From NCBI RefSeq assembly GCF_003123725.1, contig NZ_QETA01000005.1, forward strand, positions 207,486-271,485: a DNA stretch of 64,000 nucleotides, read 5' to 3'. The notes under the pieces are model-generated. The model was not told where the DNA came from. It saw only the letters and a program-made list of their open reading frames with translations, and did not search any database. Numbering within the stretch: position 1 is the first letter of the stretch; every line of letters begins with the position of its first letter. Shown here piece after piece: positions 16,391 through 24,450 of this stretch. Position numbers and translations under genes: made by a program. Source of the stretch: Corticimicrobacter populi (GTDB lineage Bacteria > Pseudomonadota > Gammaproteobacteria > Burkholderiales > Burkholderiaceae_B).

Positions 16391-17059
16391 ATGCGTATCC
16401 TGGTGGTGGAAGATGAGCCGACCCTGGCCGGTCAGCTTGGGCAGGCACTGCGGGCGGCCGGATATACCGTCGATATGGCAGGCAATGGCGGGGATGCCCA
16501 TTATCTGGGGACCGTCGAATCGTTCGATGCCGTTCTACTGGATCTCGGCCTGCCGGTGATGGATGGCCTCAGCGTGTTGCGGCGCTGGCGGGCCGAGGGG
16601 CGCAGCATGCCCGTATTGATCCTGACGGCGCGCGACAACTGGTATGAAAAAGTCGCCGGCATCGATGCGGGGGCGGACGACTACCTCACCAAGCCATTTC
16701 ACATGGAAGAGCTGCTGGCGCGCCTGCGAGCGTTGATCCGACGGGTCGGGGGGCATGCCAGTGCGCAGTGGCGCTGTGGTGCCATCGTGATGGATACGGC
16801 AGCAGCCCGGGTCACGGTCGAGGATCAGCCGCTGGTGCTGACCAGCCATGAATACAAGGTGCTGACCATCCTGATGCAGCATGCCGGCGAAGTGATTTCC
16901 CGAACCACGCTGAGCGAGCATATCTATGCACAGGATGCCGACCGGGACTCCAACACCATCGACGTGTTCATCGCACGCTTGCGCAAGAAACTGCCTGCCG
17001 GGACGATCGAGACTGTGCGCGGCATGGGTTACAGACTGGTGATTGCCGATGCGGCCTGA
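16391..17059 (+). CDS. OmpR/PhoP-family response regulator
   Basis: The 222-residue protein has a receiver domain with the acidic pocket at VVEDE, the phosphoacceptor Asp in LLDLGLP (about residue 51), Thr in LILTARD and Lys in YLTKPFH. A winged-helix DNA-binding domain (about 128-218) ends in the usual VRGMGYRL. The sequence is closest in style to PhoP/QseB regulators. It follows the PepSY gene by 14 bases, with GGAGGCAGGC upstream, and overlaps the sensor kinase gene at its end. Confidence 0.92.
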   Translation: MRILVVEDEPTLAGQLGQALRAAGYTVDMAGNGGDAHYLGTVESFDAVLLDLGLPVMDGLSVLRRWRAEGRSMPVLILTARDNWYEKVAGIDAGADDYLTKPFHMEELLARLRALIRRVGGHASAQWRCGAIVMDTAAARVTVEDQPLVLTSHEYKVLTILMQHAGEVISRTTLSEHIYAQDADRDSNTIDVFIARLRKKLPAGTIETVRGMGYRLVIADAA

Positions 17060-18500
17060 TGCCATGGAGGGGCAGGACAATGGCGTGCAGAGTGCCCCGT
17101 CCCTGCGATGGCGCCTGCTGGCCGGTGCGGTCGCCTGGATACTGGTGTCGGTGGCGTTTGCCGGCTGGGGGCTGAACTATCTGTTTACCCAGCATGCAAC
17201 CCGACAGTTCCAGGGTGAGCTGGCCGTACACCTCAATCAATTGACGGCGGCATTCCGGCTTGACGAGACCGGCCGCGCCGACTTGTCCATGTCATTGAGC
17301 GATCCTCGGCTGCAGCAGCCGCTTTCCGGGCTGTATTGGCAGATTGATCGGGTATCGGCCGAAGGCGCGACGTTGCAGGCCGGCGTGCTGCGCTCCCGTT
17401 CGACCTGGGATCAGATGTTGCCGGCTCCACCGGACAATGCGGGTGGCGAACTGGACGGGGATGTTTTCTACGAGACAGGTTCCGGTGCCCTGCCTGCACT
17501 GGGGTTGCTGGCCCGTACCGTCGAGGTCGGCGAGAACCTGCAGCCAGATATCCGCTGGCGGCTGATCATGGCCTCGGATCGCAGCAACCTGACCGGGCCG
17601 GTGGCACACTTCACGGGCATGATGATCATTGCGCTGGGCATGCTGGCACTGGGCATGGCGGTCGCTGCCGTCATCCTGGTGTTGGGCGGATTGCGCCCAC
17701 TGGATATGCTGCGTCGTCGCCTGGCTGATGTCCGAGCCGGCCATGTGGTGCATATTCAGGGCCGTTTTCCCAGCGAGATCCAGCCGCTGGTGGATGAGTT
17801 CAATGGGGTGCTGGCAACCAATGCCGAAATCGTCCAGCGGGCTCGCACGCAGGCCGGCAATCTGGCGCATGCCGTCAAGACACCCTTGACGGTGCTGGAG
17901 AATGCCGCACATGCACAGGACAGTCCGTTTGCCCGGCTGGTGGCCGAGCAGACCGATGCGGCCCGGCGTCAGATCGACTGGCATCTGGCACGGGCGCGGG
18001 TAGCGGCAGCCATGCAGGCGGGCGGCATGCGTACCCCGCTGGCCCCGGTGCTGCAGGCGCTGGCGCGAACCATGCGCCGCCTTCATGCGGACCGGCAACT
18101 GGATATCGAGGTGTCGGTGCCGGATGAACTGATCGCCTTTTGTGGTGAAGAACAGGATCTGCACGAAATGCTGGGCAACCTGCTGGACAATGCCAGCAAA
18201 TGGGCTGCGGGTCGGGTACGGGTGTCGGGATATCGGCAGGAAAACTGGCTGATACTGCACGTCGATGACGATGGCCCAGGGTTGCGCCAGGAGGATCGCC
18301 AGGCAGTTTTCCAGCGTGGTGTTCGTCTGGATGAACGCGTGCCCGGATCGGGGCTGGGACTGCACATTGTCTTCGAAATGGTCGAACTCTATCAGGGCAG
18401 TGTCGTTGCCCTGGCTTCCCCGCTGGGCGGGCTGCGCATCGAACTCAGGCTGCCGGGAGATTGGACCAGACCATGTAGGCCCCCAGCAGTATCAGGCTGA
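17049..18500 (+). CDS. PhoQ-like sensor histidine kinase
   Basis: This inner-membrane sensor of about 483 residues pairs with the preceding regulator. Two transmembrane helices (about 23-45 and 190-215) enclose a periplasmic domain of some 145 residues. HAMP follows, then an H-box LAHAVKTPLTVLEN of the PhoQ type, an N-box LGNLLDNASKWA, and G-boxes DDDGPGLR and GSGLGLHIV. Possible starts are TTG 17043, ATG 17049 and ATG 17064; the chosen ATG overlaps the regulator stop by 11 bases, as is common in such pairs. Its 3' end overlaps the convergent TauE-like gene by 56 bases. The stimulus is unknown; PhoQ itself senses Mg2+, low pH and peptides. Confidence 0.9.
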   Translation: MRPDAMEGQDNGVQSAPSLRWRLLAGAVAWILVSVAFAGWGLNYLFTQHATRQFQGELAVHLNQLTAAFRLDETGRADLSMSLSDPRLQQPLSGLYWQIDRVSAEGATLQAGVLRSRSTWDQMLPAPPDNAGGELDGDVFYETGSGALPALGLLARTVEVGENLQPDIRWRLIMASDRSNLTGPVAHFTGMMIIALGMLALGMAVAAVILVLGGLRPLDMLRRRLADVRAGHVVHIQGRFPSEIQPLVDEFNGVLATNAEIVQRARTQAGNLAHAVKTPLTVLENAAHAQDSPFARLVAEQTDAARRQIDWHLARARVAAAMQAGGMRTPLAPVLQALARTMRRLHADRQLDIEVSVPDELIAFCGEEQDLHEMLGNLLDNASKWAAGRVRVSGYRQENWLILHVDDDGPGLRQEDRQAVFQRGVRLDERVPGSGLGLHIVFEMVELYQGSVVALASPLGGLRIELRLPGDWTRPCRPPAVSG

Positions 18501-19206
18501 GCATGAAACAGCGCCGGAACACGGCAGGTGACAACAGGCTCCGCAGATGCTGGCCTGCCGACATGCCGACCAGCGCCGGCAACAGCATCAGCAGGGAATG
18601 CCCCAGCGTGGTGAGCGGATAGCGCCCGTTCAGGTAGAGTCCGAGGCCCAGCGCCAGTGTCGAGACAGTAAACGAGATGCCCATCGCCTGGATCAGGCCG
18701 TCGCGTCCGAGACGCAGGCTTTGCAGGTAGGGCACGGCAGGAATGACGAAGACGCCTGTTGCCGCTGTAATGAGGCCCGTGACCAGCCCGACCAGTGGTC
18801 CAGCCCAGCGTTCTGCGGAGGCGGGCAGCGATGGCTGCAGCCCTGCCAGTCCCCAGGCGGCATAAATCACCAATGTGGCCCCCAGTGCCAGCGCTGCCCA
18901 GGTGCCGGCAGGCGCACCCAGCAGCCAGGCACCTGCCAGCGTGCCGGCGCAGACGGCAATCTGCATCGGCATCAGGCGACGTAGCAACGGAGGTACTGTA
19001 GACCAGGGACGCAACTGCCAGACATTGGTGACCAGTGAGGGCAGGACCAGCAAGGCGGCAGCCTGCGCCGGCGGCATGGCCAGGGCCAGCAGGCCCATGG
19101 AGATGGTGGGCAGGCCCAGGCCGACCACGCCCTTGACGATCCCCGCCATGAAAAAGATGGCGGCGGCGAGTGTCAACATGAAAAGCATATCGGGCGAGAT
19201 GGACAT
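18445..19206 (-). CDS. TauE/SafE-family membrane permease
   Basis: The 253-residue protein has eight predicted membrane helices arranged as two four-helix repeats, each beginning with the family motif (KGVVGLGLPTISM in the first, GLVTGLITAATGVFVIP in the second). TauE/SafE proteins are exporters or importers of sulfite, sulfonates and related anions, but individual substrates are rarely known. It is divergent from a LysR-type gene, which likely controls it. A TTG start three codons upstream is possible; the ATG at 19206 is preferred. The end overlaps the convergent kinase gene by 56 bases. Confidence 0.85.
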   Translation of the reverse strand: MSISPDMLFMLTLAAAIFFMAGIVKGVVGLGLPTISMGLLALAMPPAQAAALLVLPSLVTNVWQLRPWSTVPPLLRRLMPMQIAVCAGTLAGAWLLGAPAGTWAALALGATLVIYAAWGLAGLQPSLPASAERWAGPLVGLVTGLITAATGVFVIPAVPYLQSLRLGRDGLIQAMGISFTVSTLALGLGLYLNGRYPLTTLGHSLLMLLPALVGMSAGQHLRSLLSPAVFRRCFMLSLILLGAYMVWSNLPAA

Positions 19207-19328
19207 GGCAGGCAACCGGCAGGAATGTGATGTTCATGATTCTGGCTTGCCGGACGCTGCCTGAAAATGCGTAAAAAACGTAGTCAGGCTCAGTTTCTAC
19301 CTGAGGCTGATAGGGCTGTTGGCATGGT
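19207..19328. promoter_or_regulatory. divergent TauE-LysR control region
   Basis: A 122-base gap between divergent start codons, the usual place for a LysR-type binding site. AAAATGCGTAAAAAACG near 19264 and CTCAG-TTTCTAC-CTGAG (19289-19305), a small dyad, are visible. No firm T-N11-A site is assigned. Confidence 0.4.
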
Positions 19329-20237
19329 ATGGTCATGCTCATGAACATCGACCTGACAGATCTGAGGTTGTTCCTGCATATCGACGAGGCCGGCTCCATC
19401 ACGGCAGGGGCTCAGCGGGCCTGCATGACGCTGGCATCCGCCAGCGAGCGCGTACGCGGCATGGAAGCATCCGTGGGAGCGGCCCTGTTGCTGCGCGGCC
19501 GACGCGGCGTGATGCCGACCGAGGCGGGGCGCGCCTTGTTGCATCATGCCCGAGAGGTCATCCGCCAGATGGATTTGCTGGCGGACGACCTGGGTGAGTA
19601 TGGGGAGGGTCGCAAGGGGATGGTACGCGTGCTGTGCAATACCTCCGCACTGAGCGAGCATCTGCCTGTGATGCTCAGTCGATTCCTGGCAACCCATCCC
19701 GGCATTTCCGTCGATCTCGAAGAGCGGGCCAGCCATGAGATCGCGGCTGCGGTTCGCAGCCAGGCCTGTGATCTCGGTGTCCTGTCCGATCTGGTCGATC
19801 TGTCAGGCCTGTCGGTCTGGCCCATTGCCCCGGATCCGCTGACACTGGTCGTGCCTGCGGGGCATGACTGGGCTGCACGGACATCCGTGTCACTGCATGA
19901 GGTGATGGCAGCGGAGTTCGTCGGGCTGGCGGGAGAGAGCGCATTGCAGCGCCATATCGTCCGTCAGGCACGCATGCTGGGGGGCGCGTTGCGCTTCCGG
20001 CTGCGAGTCGGCAGTCTGGATATGGTGTGCCGCATGGTAGGGCAGGGCATTGGCGTCGGCATCGTGCCGAAGGCAGTGGCACAGCGTTGTCGCCGTACCG
20101 CCGGGATCCGTTGCGTGCGGCTGGTCGATGCCTGGGCCGACAGGTCACTGGTGCTGTGTGCCCGTGACCTGTCGATCCTGCCGCTGTATGTGCGTCAACT
20201 GGCCGAGGTGGTGGCACCCGGCAGTGCCCGTTCGTAG
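19329..20237 (+). CDS. LysR-family transcriptional regulator
   Basis: The 302-residue product has the N-terminal LysR winged helix (LTDLRLFLHIDEAGSITAGAQRACMTLASASERVRGME; abbreviated here to its start and end), followed by a substrate-binding domain from about residue 95 with the typical GLGIGIVP-type motif (VGQGIGVGIVPKAV). Three ATG codons lie close together (19329, 19335, 19341); the last would give the most typical N-terminus. It is divergent from the TauE-type permease, its likely target. Its 3' end overlaps the convergent gshA by 43 bases. Confidence 0.9.
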   Translation: MVMLMNIDLTDLRLFLHIDEAGSITAGAQRACMTLASASERVRGMEASVGAALLLRGRRGVMPTEAGRALLHHAREVIRQMDLLADDLGEYGEGRKGMVRVLCNTSALSEHLPVMLSRFLATHPGISVDLEERASHEIAAAVRSQACDLGVLSDLVDLSGLSVWPIAPDPLTLVVPAGHDWAARTSVSLHEVMAAEFVGLAGESALQRHIVRQARMLGGALRFRLRVGSLDMVCRMVGQGIGVGIVPKAVAQRCRRTAGIRCVRLVDAWADRSLVLCARDLSILPLYVRQLAEVVAPGSARS

Positions 20238-21778
20238 CGCGCGACGTATTCGTCGAATGTCCCGGTATCGGCGCGTTCCAGTTCAACCTGTGCATCCAGC
20301 GATGTCAGTGCCATGGCCCGGTATTGGGCGTCGAGTCCGGCCGGCAGCGGCTGTGCCCGCAGGGTATCGGCATGTCGGTGACTCAGCTCCAGCGCATGCT
20401 GGTGCAGCGAAATGCCGCGTTGCTGCAAGTCATTGAGCACGCGTGCCGAAGGCGTCAGGTCTACCCGGTCGATCTTGGCGCGTTGCTGGGCCACGGCATT
20501 TGCATGATGCGTGCCGCCGTTGGCTGCGTCCAGGCGTTGGGCGCACAGCAGGATGCCATCCAACAGTTGATGCCCCCAGTCTGTCAGTGCAATGCTTTCC
20601 CCGTTGCGCTCCAGCATCAGGCCGGGGCGGCGACCGGCCTCGACCACTGCCTTGAAGTTGTCGGCACTGGTCTGGCAGAAGCCCGCGGGGCCGCAATGCG
20701 GACTGTCGAGGAGGGCGCAGTACAGCAGGAATGCATCCAGGAAATGGCTGGTGGTGGCACCGATACCCAGTGGCTCGTAGGGATCAAGATCCAGGCAGCG
20801 CACTTCGATGTACTGGATGCCCCGTTCGGACAGCGCCGTGAGCGGACGCTCGCCGCGTGCGGCGGTCTGCTTGGGGCGGATGGCCGAGTAGTATTCGTTC
20901 TCGATCTGCAGGATGTACGTGTTGAGCTGTATCCATTCGCCATCGCGATGCGTACCGATGGCCTCGTAGGCCGGCCAGGGCTCGGTCACTGCTTCGCGCA
21001 GGCGGGCAATGAAGGTGTCGAGATCGTTGTAGCAGGGCTTGAGCCTGGACTGGGCTTCGTTCTGGTAGCCCAGGTCGCTCATGCGCAGACTGGTGGCGTG
21101 CGGCAGGAACCAGGTGTCGCGGTCCAGGCGCTGCAGGTGGTGGGGGCGACCCTCCAGAAAACAGCTCGAGGCGGCAGGTGAGGCACCGAAGAGATACATC
21201 AGCAGCCAGCTGTAGCGGCTGAAATTGCGGATCAGCGCGATGTAGGCGCTGGAACGACGGGACTTGGACGTGTCGCCAGCGTAGCCCAGTGTGTCCCAGA
21301 AGGTCTCGGGCAGCGAAAAATTGTAGTGCAGCCCGGCAATGCACTGCATGACCTTGCCATAGCGTTCAGCCAGCCCCCGACGATAGACATGCTTGAGCAT
21401 GCCGCTGTGCGACGTGCCATACCAGGCAATCGGGATCTGTGCCTCACCCGGCAGGCCGGCGGGCATAGAATGGGCCCAGAGCAGCTCGGTGCCCAGGTTC
21501 TGCTGAACATAGCGGTGCGTGGCACCCAGTTCGTCGAACAGGGCGTCGGTACTGCCGTGGACGCCGGTGATCAGTTCGAGCAGGGCTTCCGAATAGTCGG
21601 TGGTGATGCGGGGGTGCGTCAGCGCCGACCCCAGGCTGGTTGCATGTGGCGTCATGGCCAGTTGGCCGATGCCGTCGGTGCGCAGGCCTTCTCGTTCGAT
21701 ACCGCGCTGGATGCCGGTCAGCAGAGCCGGGTGGGCGTCCAGGCTTTCCAGCCGGCGGTGTAGGGTGTCAGCAGTCAC
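20195..21778 (-). CDS. gshA: Glutamate-cysteine ligase
   Basis: GshA makes gamma-glutamylcysteine from Glu and Cys with ATP, the first step of glutathione synthesis. The 527-residue protein is a class I (enterobacterial-type) enzyme: GIEREGLR near residue 26, the HPRITTDYSEALLELIT segment, IQLNTYILQIENEYYS, and the substrate site YIEVRCLDLDPYEP. Length fits the family (about 518-530). The start is GTG at 21778, supported by an in-frame TGA 18 bases upstream and by the family N-terminus. A LuxR-type HTH gene ends 33 bases upstream on the same strand. Confidence 0.95.
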   Translation of the reverse strand: MTADTLHRRLESLDAHPALLTGIQRGIEREGLRTDGIGQLAMTPHATSLGSALTHPRITTDYSEALLELITGVHGSTDALFDELGATHRYVQQNLGTELLWAHSMPAGLPGEAQIPIAWYGTSHSGMLKHVYRRGLAERYGKVMQCIAGLHYNFSLPETFWDTLGYAGDTSKSRRSSAYIALIRNFSRYSWLLMYLFGASPAASSCFLEGRPHHLQRLDRDTWFLPHATSLRMSDLGYQNEAQSRLKPCYNDLDTFIARLREAVTEPWPAYEAIGTHRDGEWIQLNTYILQIENEYYSAIRPKQTAARGERPLTALSERGIQYIEVRCLDLDPYEPLGIGATTSHFLDAFLLYCALLDSPHCGPAGFCQTSADNFKAVVEAGRRPGLMLERNGESIALTDWGHQLLDGILLCAQRLDAANGGTHHANAVAQQRAKIDRVDLTPSARVLNDLQQRGISLHQHALELSHRHADTLRAQPLPAGLDAQYRAMALTSLDAQVELERADTGTFDEYVARYERALPGATTSAS

Positions 21779-21811
21779 AGTCGTATTCTTCGGTCATTTG
21801 ATCGCTCGATT

Positions 21812-22024
21812 TTACTCGACCAGCCGCCTGCGGATGGCGCAGGCAACGGCAGCAGTGCGGTTGGCTGCATTGAGTTTTGTGCAGGCGCTCTGGATATGGT
21901 AGTCGACGGTGCGCTGGCTCATCTGCAGGATGCGGGAGGTTTCCCAGCTTGTCTTGCCTTGTGCGATCCAGTTCAGGCAATCGAGTTCACGAGGGGAAAG
22001 TGGCTTCTTGATGTCCAGGGGCAC
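21812..22024 (-). CDS. Stand-alone LuxR-type helix-turn-helix protein
   Basis: The 70-residue product consists only of a GerE/LuxR C-terminal DNA-binding domain: LSPRELDCLNWIAQGKT, then the recognition part MSQRTVDYHIQSACTKLNAANRTAAV. There is no autoinducer-binding or receiver domain. The frame is open upstream to an in-frame TAA about 130 bases before, but without ATG; a GTG at 22024 is the only reasonable start and has GAGAG upstream. It may be the remnant of a quorum-sensing regulator or a real small GerE-like factor. It lies directly upstream of gshA, and autoregulation or control of gshA is possible. Confidence 0.75.
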   Translation of the reverse strand: MPLDIKKPLSPRELDCLNWIAQGKTSWETSRILQMSQRTVDYHIQSACTKLNAANRTAAVACAIRRRLVE

Positions 22025-22371
22025 GATAGGGCTCTCTTTTTGGAGTGGGCAGCAGGGGGCTGCTGCGGTTGTGATTTTTTGAAAGACTATAACGAGACCT
22101 GACAGATCGATTCTTGAAAATGATATGCATATCGCTTCATCACGTTACCGATATCCGTCTGCAGAATTGCCGCAGACAGAAGGCGCTATCGATTCATGAG
22201 AAAGGTACTGAATCTTTGATCTGGAAAGAGAAAATTTCACAGTATCGGTGGTCGCCTGGATGATGTCATATGTGTTTCATTGTGTGATTTTTACTGGGGT
22301 GGAAGTTGCTTTTTGTAGCACATCGGAGCCGGGCAGATCCGGTCTGCAATGGCCGGCGGGCAGCAAGGGCA
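22025..22371. other. AT-rich gap upstream of HTH gene and metX
   Basis: No gene is apparent in this stretch of about 350 bases. It is clearly AT-richer than its surroundings. A six-base inverted repeat GTCTGC-AGAATTGCC-GCAGAC (22157-22177) is visible about 130 bases upstream of the HTH gene and could be an operator for it. Promoters for the HTH gene should lie here. Confidence 0.5.
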
Positions 22372-22402
22372 TTGGCCTGGCGGCGTGTGCTGATGCTAGA
22401 AT
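22372..22402 (+). promoter_or_regulatory. sigma-70-like promoter of metX
   Basis: TTGGCC (22372-22377) and TAGAAT (22397-22402) are spaced by 19 bases. Transcription starting seven to nine bases after the -10 would begin only a few bases before the first stem of the SAM-II-like riboswitch, which supports the assignment despite the long spacer. Confidence 0.5.
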
Positions 22403-22415
22403 ATTTGCCACATTC

Positions 22416-22472
22416 CGGCGCCGATTTGCCTGATCCGCTTGCGGGCGCCCCATAAATCCAGCTAAAGAGGTC
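22416..22472 (+). promoter_or_regulatory. SAM-II-like riboswitch upstream of metX
   Basis: The 57 bases before metX match the compact SAM-II aptamer. Stem P1 is GGCGCC (22417-22422) with GGCGCC (22444-22449). Loop 1 begins GAUUU as in the class. After P1 comes AUAAAU, then the hallmark AGCUAAAGAGG (22460-22470) ending four to five bases before ATG. AGGU of this segment can pair with GCCU (22428-22431) in loop 1, forming the pseudoknot that hides the ribosome site when S-adenosylmethionine is bound. Expected effect: high SAM blocks translation of metX. SAM-II was first described in alphaproteobacteria upstream of methionine genes. The finer P2 pairing could not be resolved by eye. Confidence 0.85.
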
Positions 22473-22475
22473 CGT

Positions 22476-23741
22476 ATGACCACACCTGCACTGCTCCCCG
22501 ATCATGGAGCGACGACTTCACTCGTTGATACCTGCCGCGTCCCTGCTGCACCTGCCATCGGTTCTGCCGGTGTCGTGACCCCCGAACGTATCGCTTTTGA
22601 CGAGCCGTTGCGGCTTGCCAGCGGGCAGGTTCTGCCTGCCTATGAACTGGTGGTCGAGACCTACGGCCAGCTCAACGAGGCCCGCACCAACGCCGTTCTG
22701 GTCTGCCATGCCCTGAATGCCTCCCACCACGTGGCGGGGATTGCCGTCGATGATCCCAAGGATATCGGCTGGTGGGACAACATGGTCGGGCCCGGCAAGC
22801 CGCTGGATACGGACCGATTTTTTGTCATTGGCGTCAATAACCTGGGATCCTGCTTCGGTTCCACCGGGCCGACCAGCATCAATCCGGCTACGGGTCGTCC
22901 CTGGGGAGCCGATTTTCCCGTCCTGACCGTCGAGGACTGGGTACATGCCCAGGCCCGCGTTGCCGACTATTTCGGCATCCAGCAGTTTGCCGCCGTGATG
23001 GGCGGTTCGCTGGGGGGCATGCAGGCCCTGAGCTGGGCCGTGACCTGCCCGGAGCGGGTGCGGCATTGCATCGTGATTGCCAGTACGCCGCGATTGTCGG
23101 CGCAGAACATTGGCTTCAACGAAGTGGCCCGGCGGGCCATCATCACCGATCCGGATTTCCACGGTGGTCATTATTACGCGCACGACAGCGTGCCGGGGCG
23201 CGGCCTGTCCGTGGCCCGCATGATCGGCCACATCACCTACCTGTCCGACGATGACATGGCGCGCAAGTTCGGTCGCAACCAGCGGGCGGCAGAGGAGCGC
23301 AATGGTGATTATCGCTATGGCTACGATGTCGAATTCGAGGTCGAATCCTACCTGCGCTACCAGGGCGAAAAATTCTCCCGGTATTTCGATGCCAATACTT
23401 ACCTGCTGATTACGCGCGCGCTGGATTATTTCGATCCAGCCCGAACCACGGGCGGGGATCTTGCCCGTGCGTTGCAGCCGGCCCAGGCTGGTTTCCTGTT
23501 GGTTTCGTTTACGACCGACTGGCGTTTTCCGCCCGAGCGTTCACAGGAAATCGTGCGTGCCCTGCTCAAGAACGGCCACCCCGTGACCTACGCTGAAATC
23601 GATGCGCCTCATGGTCATGATGCCTTCCTGCTTGATGATGCGCGTTACCATGCTGTGGTGGCCGGCTATTATGATCGCATTGCCCTGGAACTCGGTCTGC
23701 CGGCGCGGGTCAGGGCAGGAGAACCCCGTGCAGCAACCTGA
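22476..23741 (+). CDS. metX: Homoserine O-acyltransferase
   Basis: MetX activates homoserine for methionine synthesis by transferring an acyl group (acetyl or succinyl) from CoA. The 421-residue alpha/beta hydrolase shows the nucleophile motif GGSLGGMQ with Ser178, then Asp348 (TTDWRFPPE) and His381 (DAPHGHDAF) completing the triad, and the family signature [12 protein letters not shown]. Acetyl versus succinyl specificity cannot be read with certainty; many proteobacterial MetX enzymes use succinyl-CoA. An N-terminal stretch of about 30 residues is longer than in many homologues. Translation is probably controlled by the SAM-II-like element directly upstream, and metW overlaps its end by 14 bases. 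Confidence 0.95.
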   Translation: MTTPALLPDHGATTSLVDTCRVPAAPAIGSAGVVTPERIAFDEPLRLASGQVLPAYELVVETYGQLNEARTNAVLVCHALNASHHVAGIAVDDPKDIGWWDNMVGPGKPLDTDRFFVIGVNNLGSCFGSTGPTSINPATGRPWGADFPVLTVEDWVHAQARVADYFGIQQFAAVMGGSLGGMQALSWAVTCPERVRHCIVIASTPRLSAQNIGFNEVARRAIITDPDFHGGHYYAHDSVPGRGLSVARMIGHITYLSDDDMARKFGRNQRAAEERNGDYRYGYDVEFEVESYLRYQGEKFSRYFDANTYLLITRALDYFDPARTTGGDLARALQPAQAGFLLVSFTTDWRFPPERSQEIVRALLKNGHPVTYAEIDAPHGHDAFLLDDARYHAVVAGYYDRIALELGLPARVRAGEPRAAT

Positions 23742-24450
23742 TTTCTCGCCCGCAGCACTCCGCGAAGGTGCTGCCTCCCCGGACAGGACCCCGTTGGCAT
23801 CCAGCGTGGCCGAAGGTCAGGGGCCGGACACCATCCAGCGCGTTCCGCTGTTGCGTGCCGATCTGTCGCGGATCGCGGGCTGGATCGAACCGGGCAGCAA
23901 GGTGCTCGACCTGGGGTGTGGTGATGGTGCTCTGCTGGCCTATCTGCGTGATGTGCGGCGGGTGCAGGGCACAGGTATCGAGATCAATGATGGTTGCATG
24001 ATTGCCTGTGTCCGGCGTGGTGTGCGTGTGCTGCAGCAGAATCTGGAGCAGGGACTGGCCCTGTTCGATGACCAGCAGTTCGACACGGTCGTGCTGTCGC
24101 AGACGCTGCAGTCGATGCATCATACCGAGCACATCCTGCGCGAAATGGGCCGGGTCGCGCGCTACGGTATCGTTTCGTTCCCGAACTTCGGCTACTGGCC
24201 GCACGTTTGGTCGATCTTCAGGGGGCGCATGCCGGTGACGGGGCAGATGCCCTACCAATGGTATGACACGCCCAACATTCACCTGTGCACGCTGCGCGAT
24301 TTCGAGGATCTGGCACGTACGCTGGGCTTTACCATCCTGGAGCGGGCAACCTTCAACGGGCGGCATGAAACCCGCCTGTTGCCGCAGTGGCGCAGTACCC
24401 TGGCCGTGTACCGCTTCATGTCTCCCTTCAAGACGGCGGACGGCGCGTGA
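23728..24450 (+). CDS. metW: MetW methyltransferase-fold protein
   Basis: MetW is the regular partner of MetX in methionine synthesis; it has a SAM-dependent methyltransferase fold. The 240-residue product has motif [16 protein letters not shown] (about residue 60), [12 protein letters not shown], and the conserved [17 protein letters not shown] and [18 protein letters not shown] segments of the family. Start is GTG at 23728 with AGGAG nine bases upstream, inside the end of metX. It has an N-terminal extension of about 35 Pro/Ala-rich residues. Its stop overlaps the start of the next gene (GTGA). Confidence 0.93.
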   Translation: MQQPDFSPAALREGAASPDRTPLASSVAEGQGPDTIQRVPLLRADLSRIAGWIEPGSKVLDLGCGDGALLAYLRDVRRVQGTGIEINDGCMIACVRRGVRVLQQNLEQGLALFDDQQFDTVVLSQTLQSMHHTEHILREMGRVARYGIVSFPNFGYWPHVWSIFRGRMPVTGQMPYQWYDTPNIHLCTLRDFEDLARTLGFTILERATFNGRHETRLLPQWRSTLAVYRFMSPFKTADGA

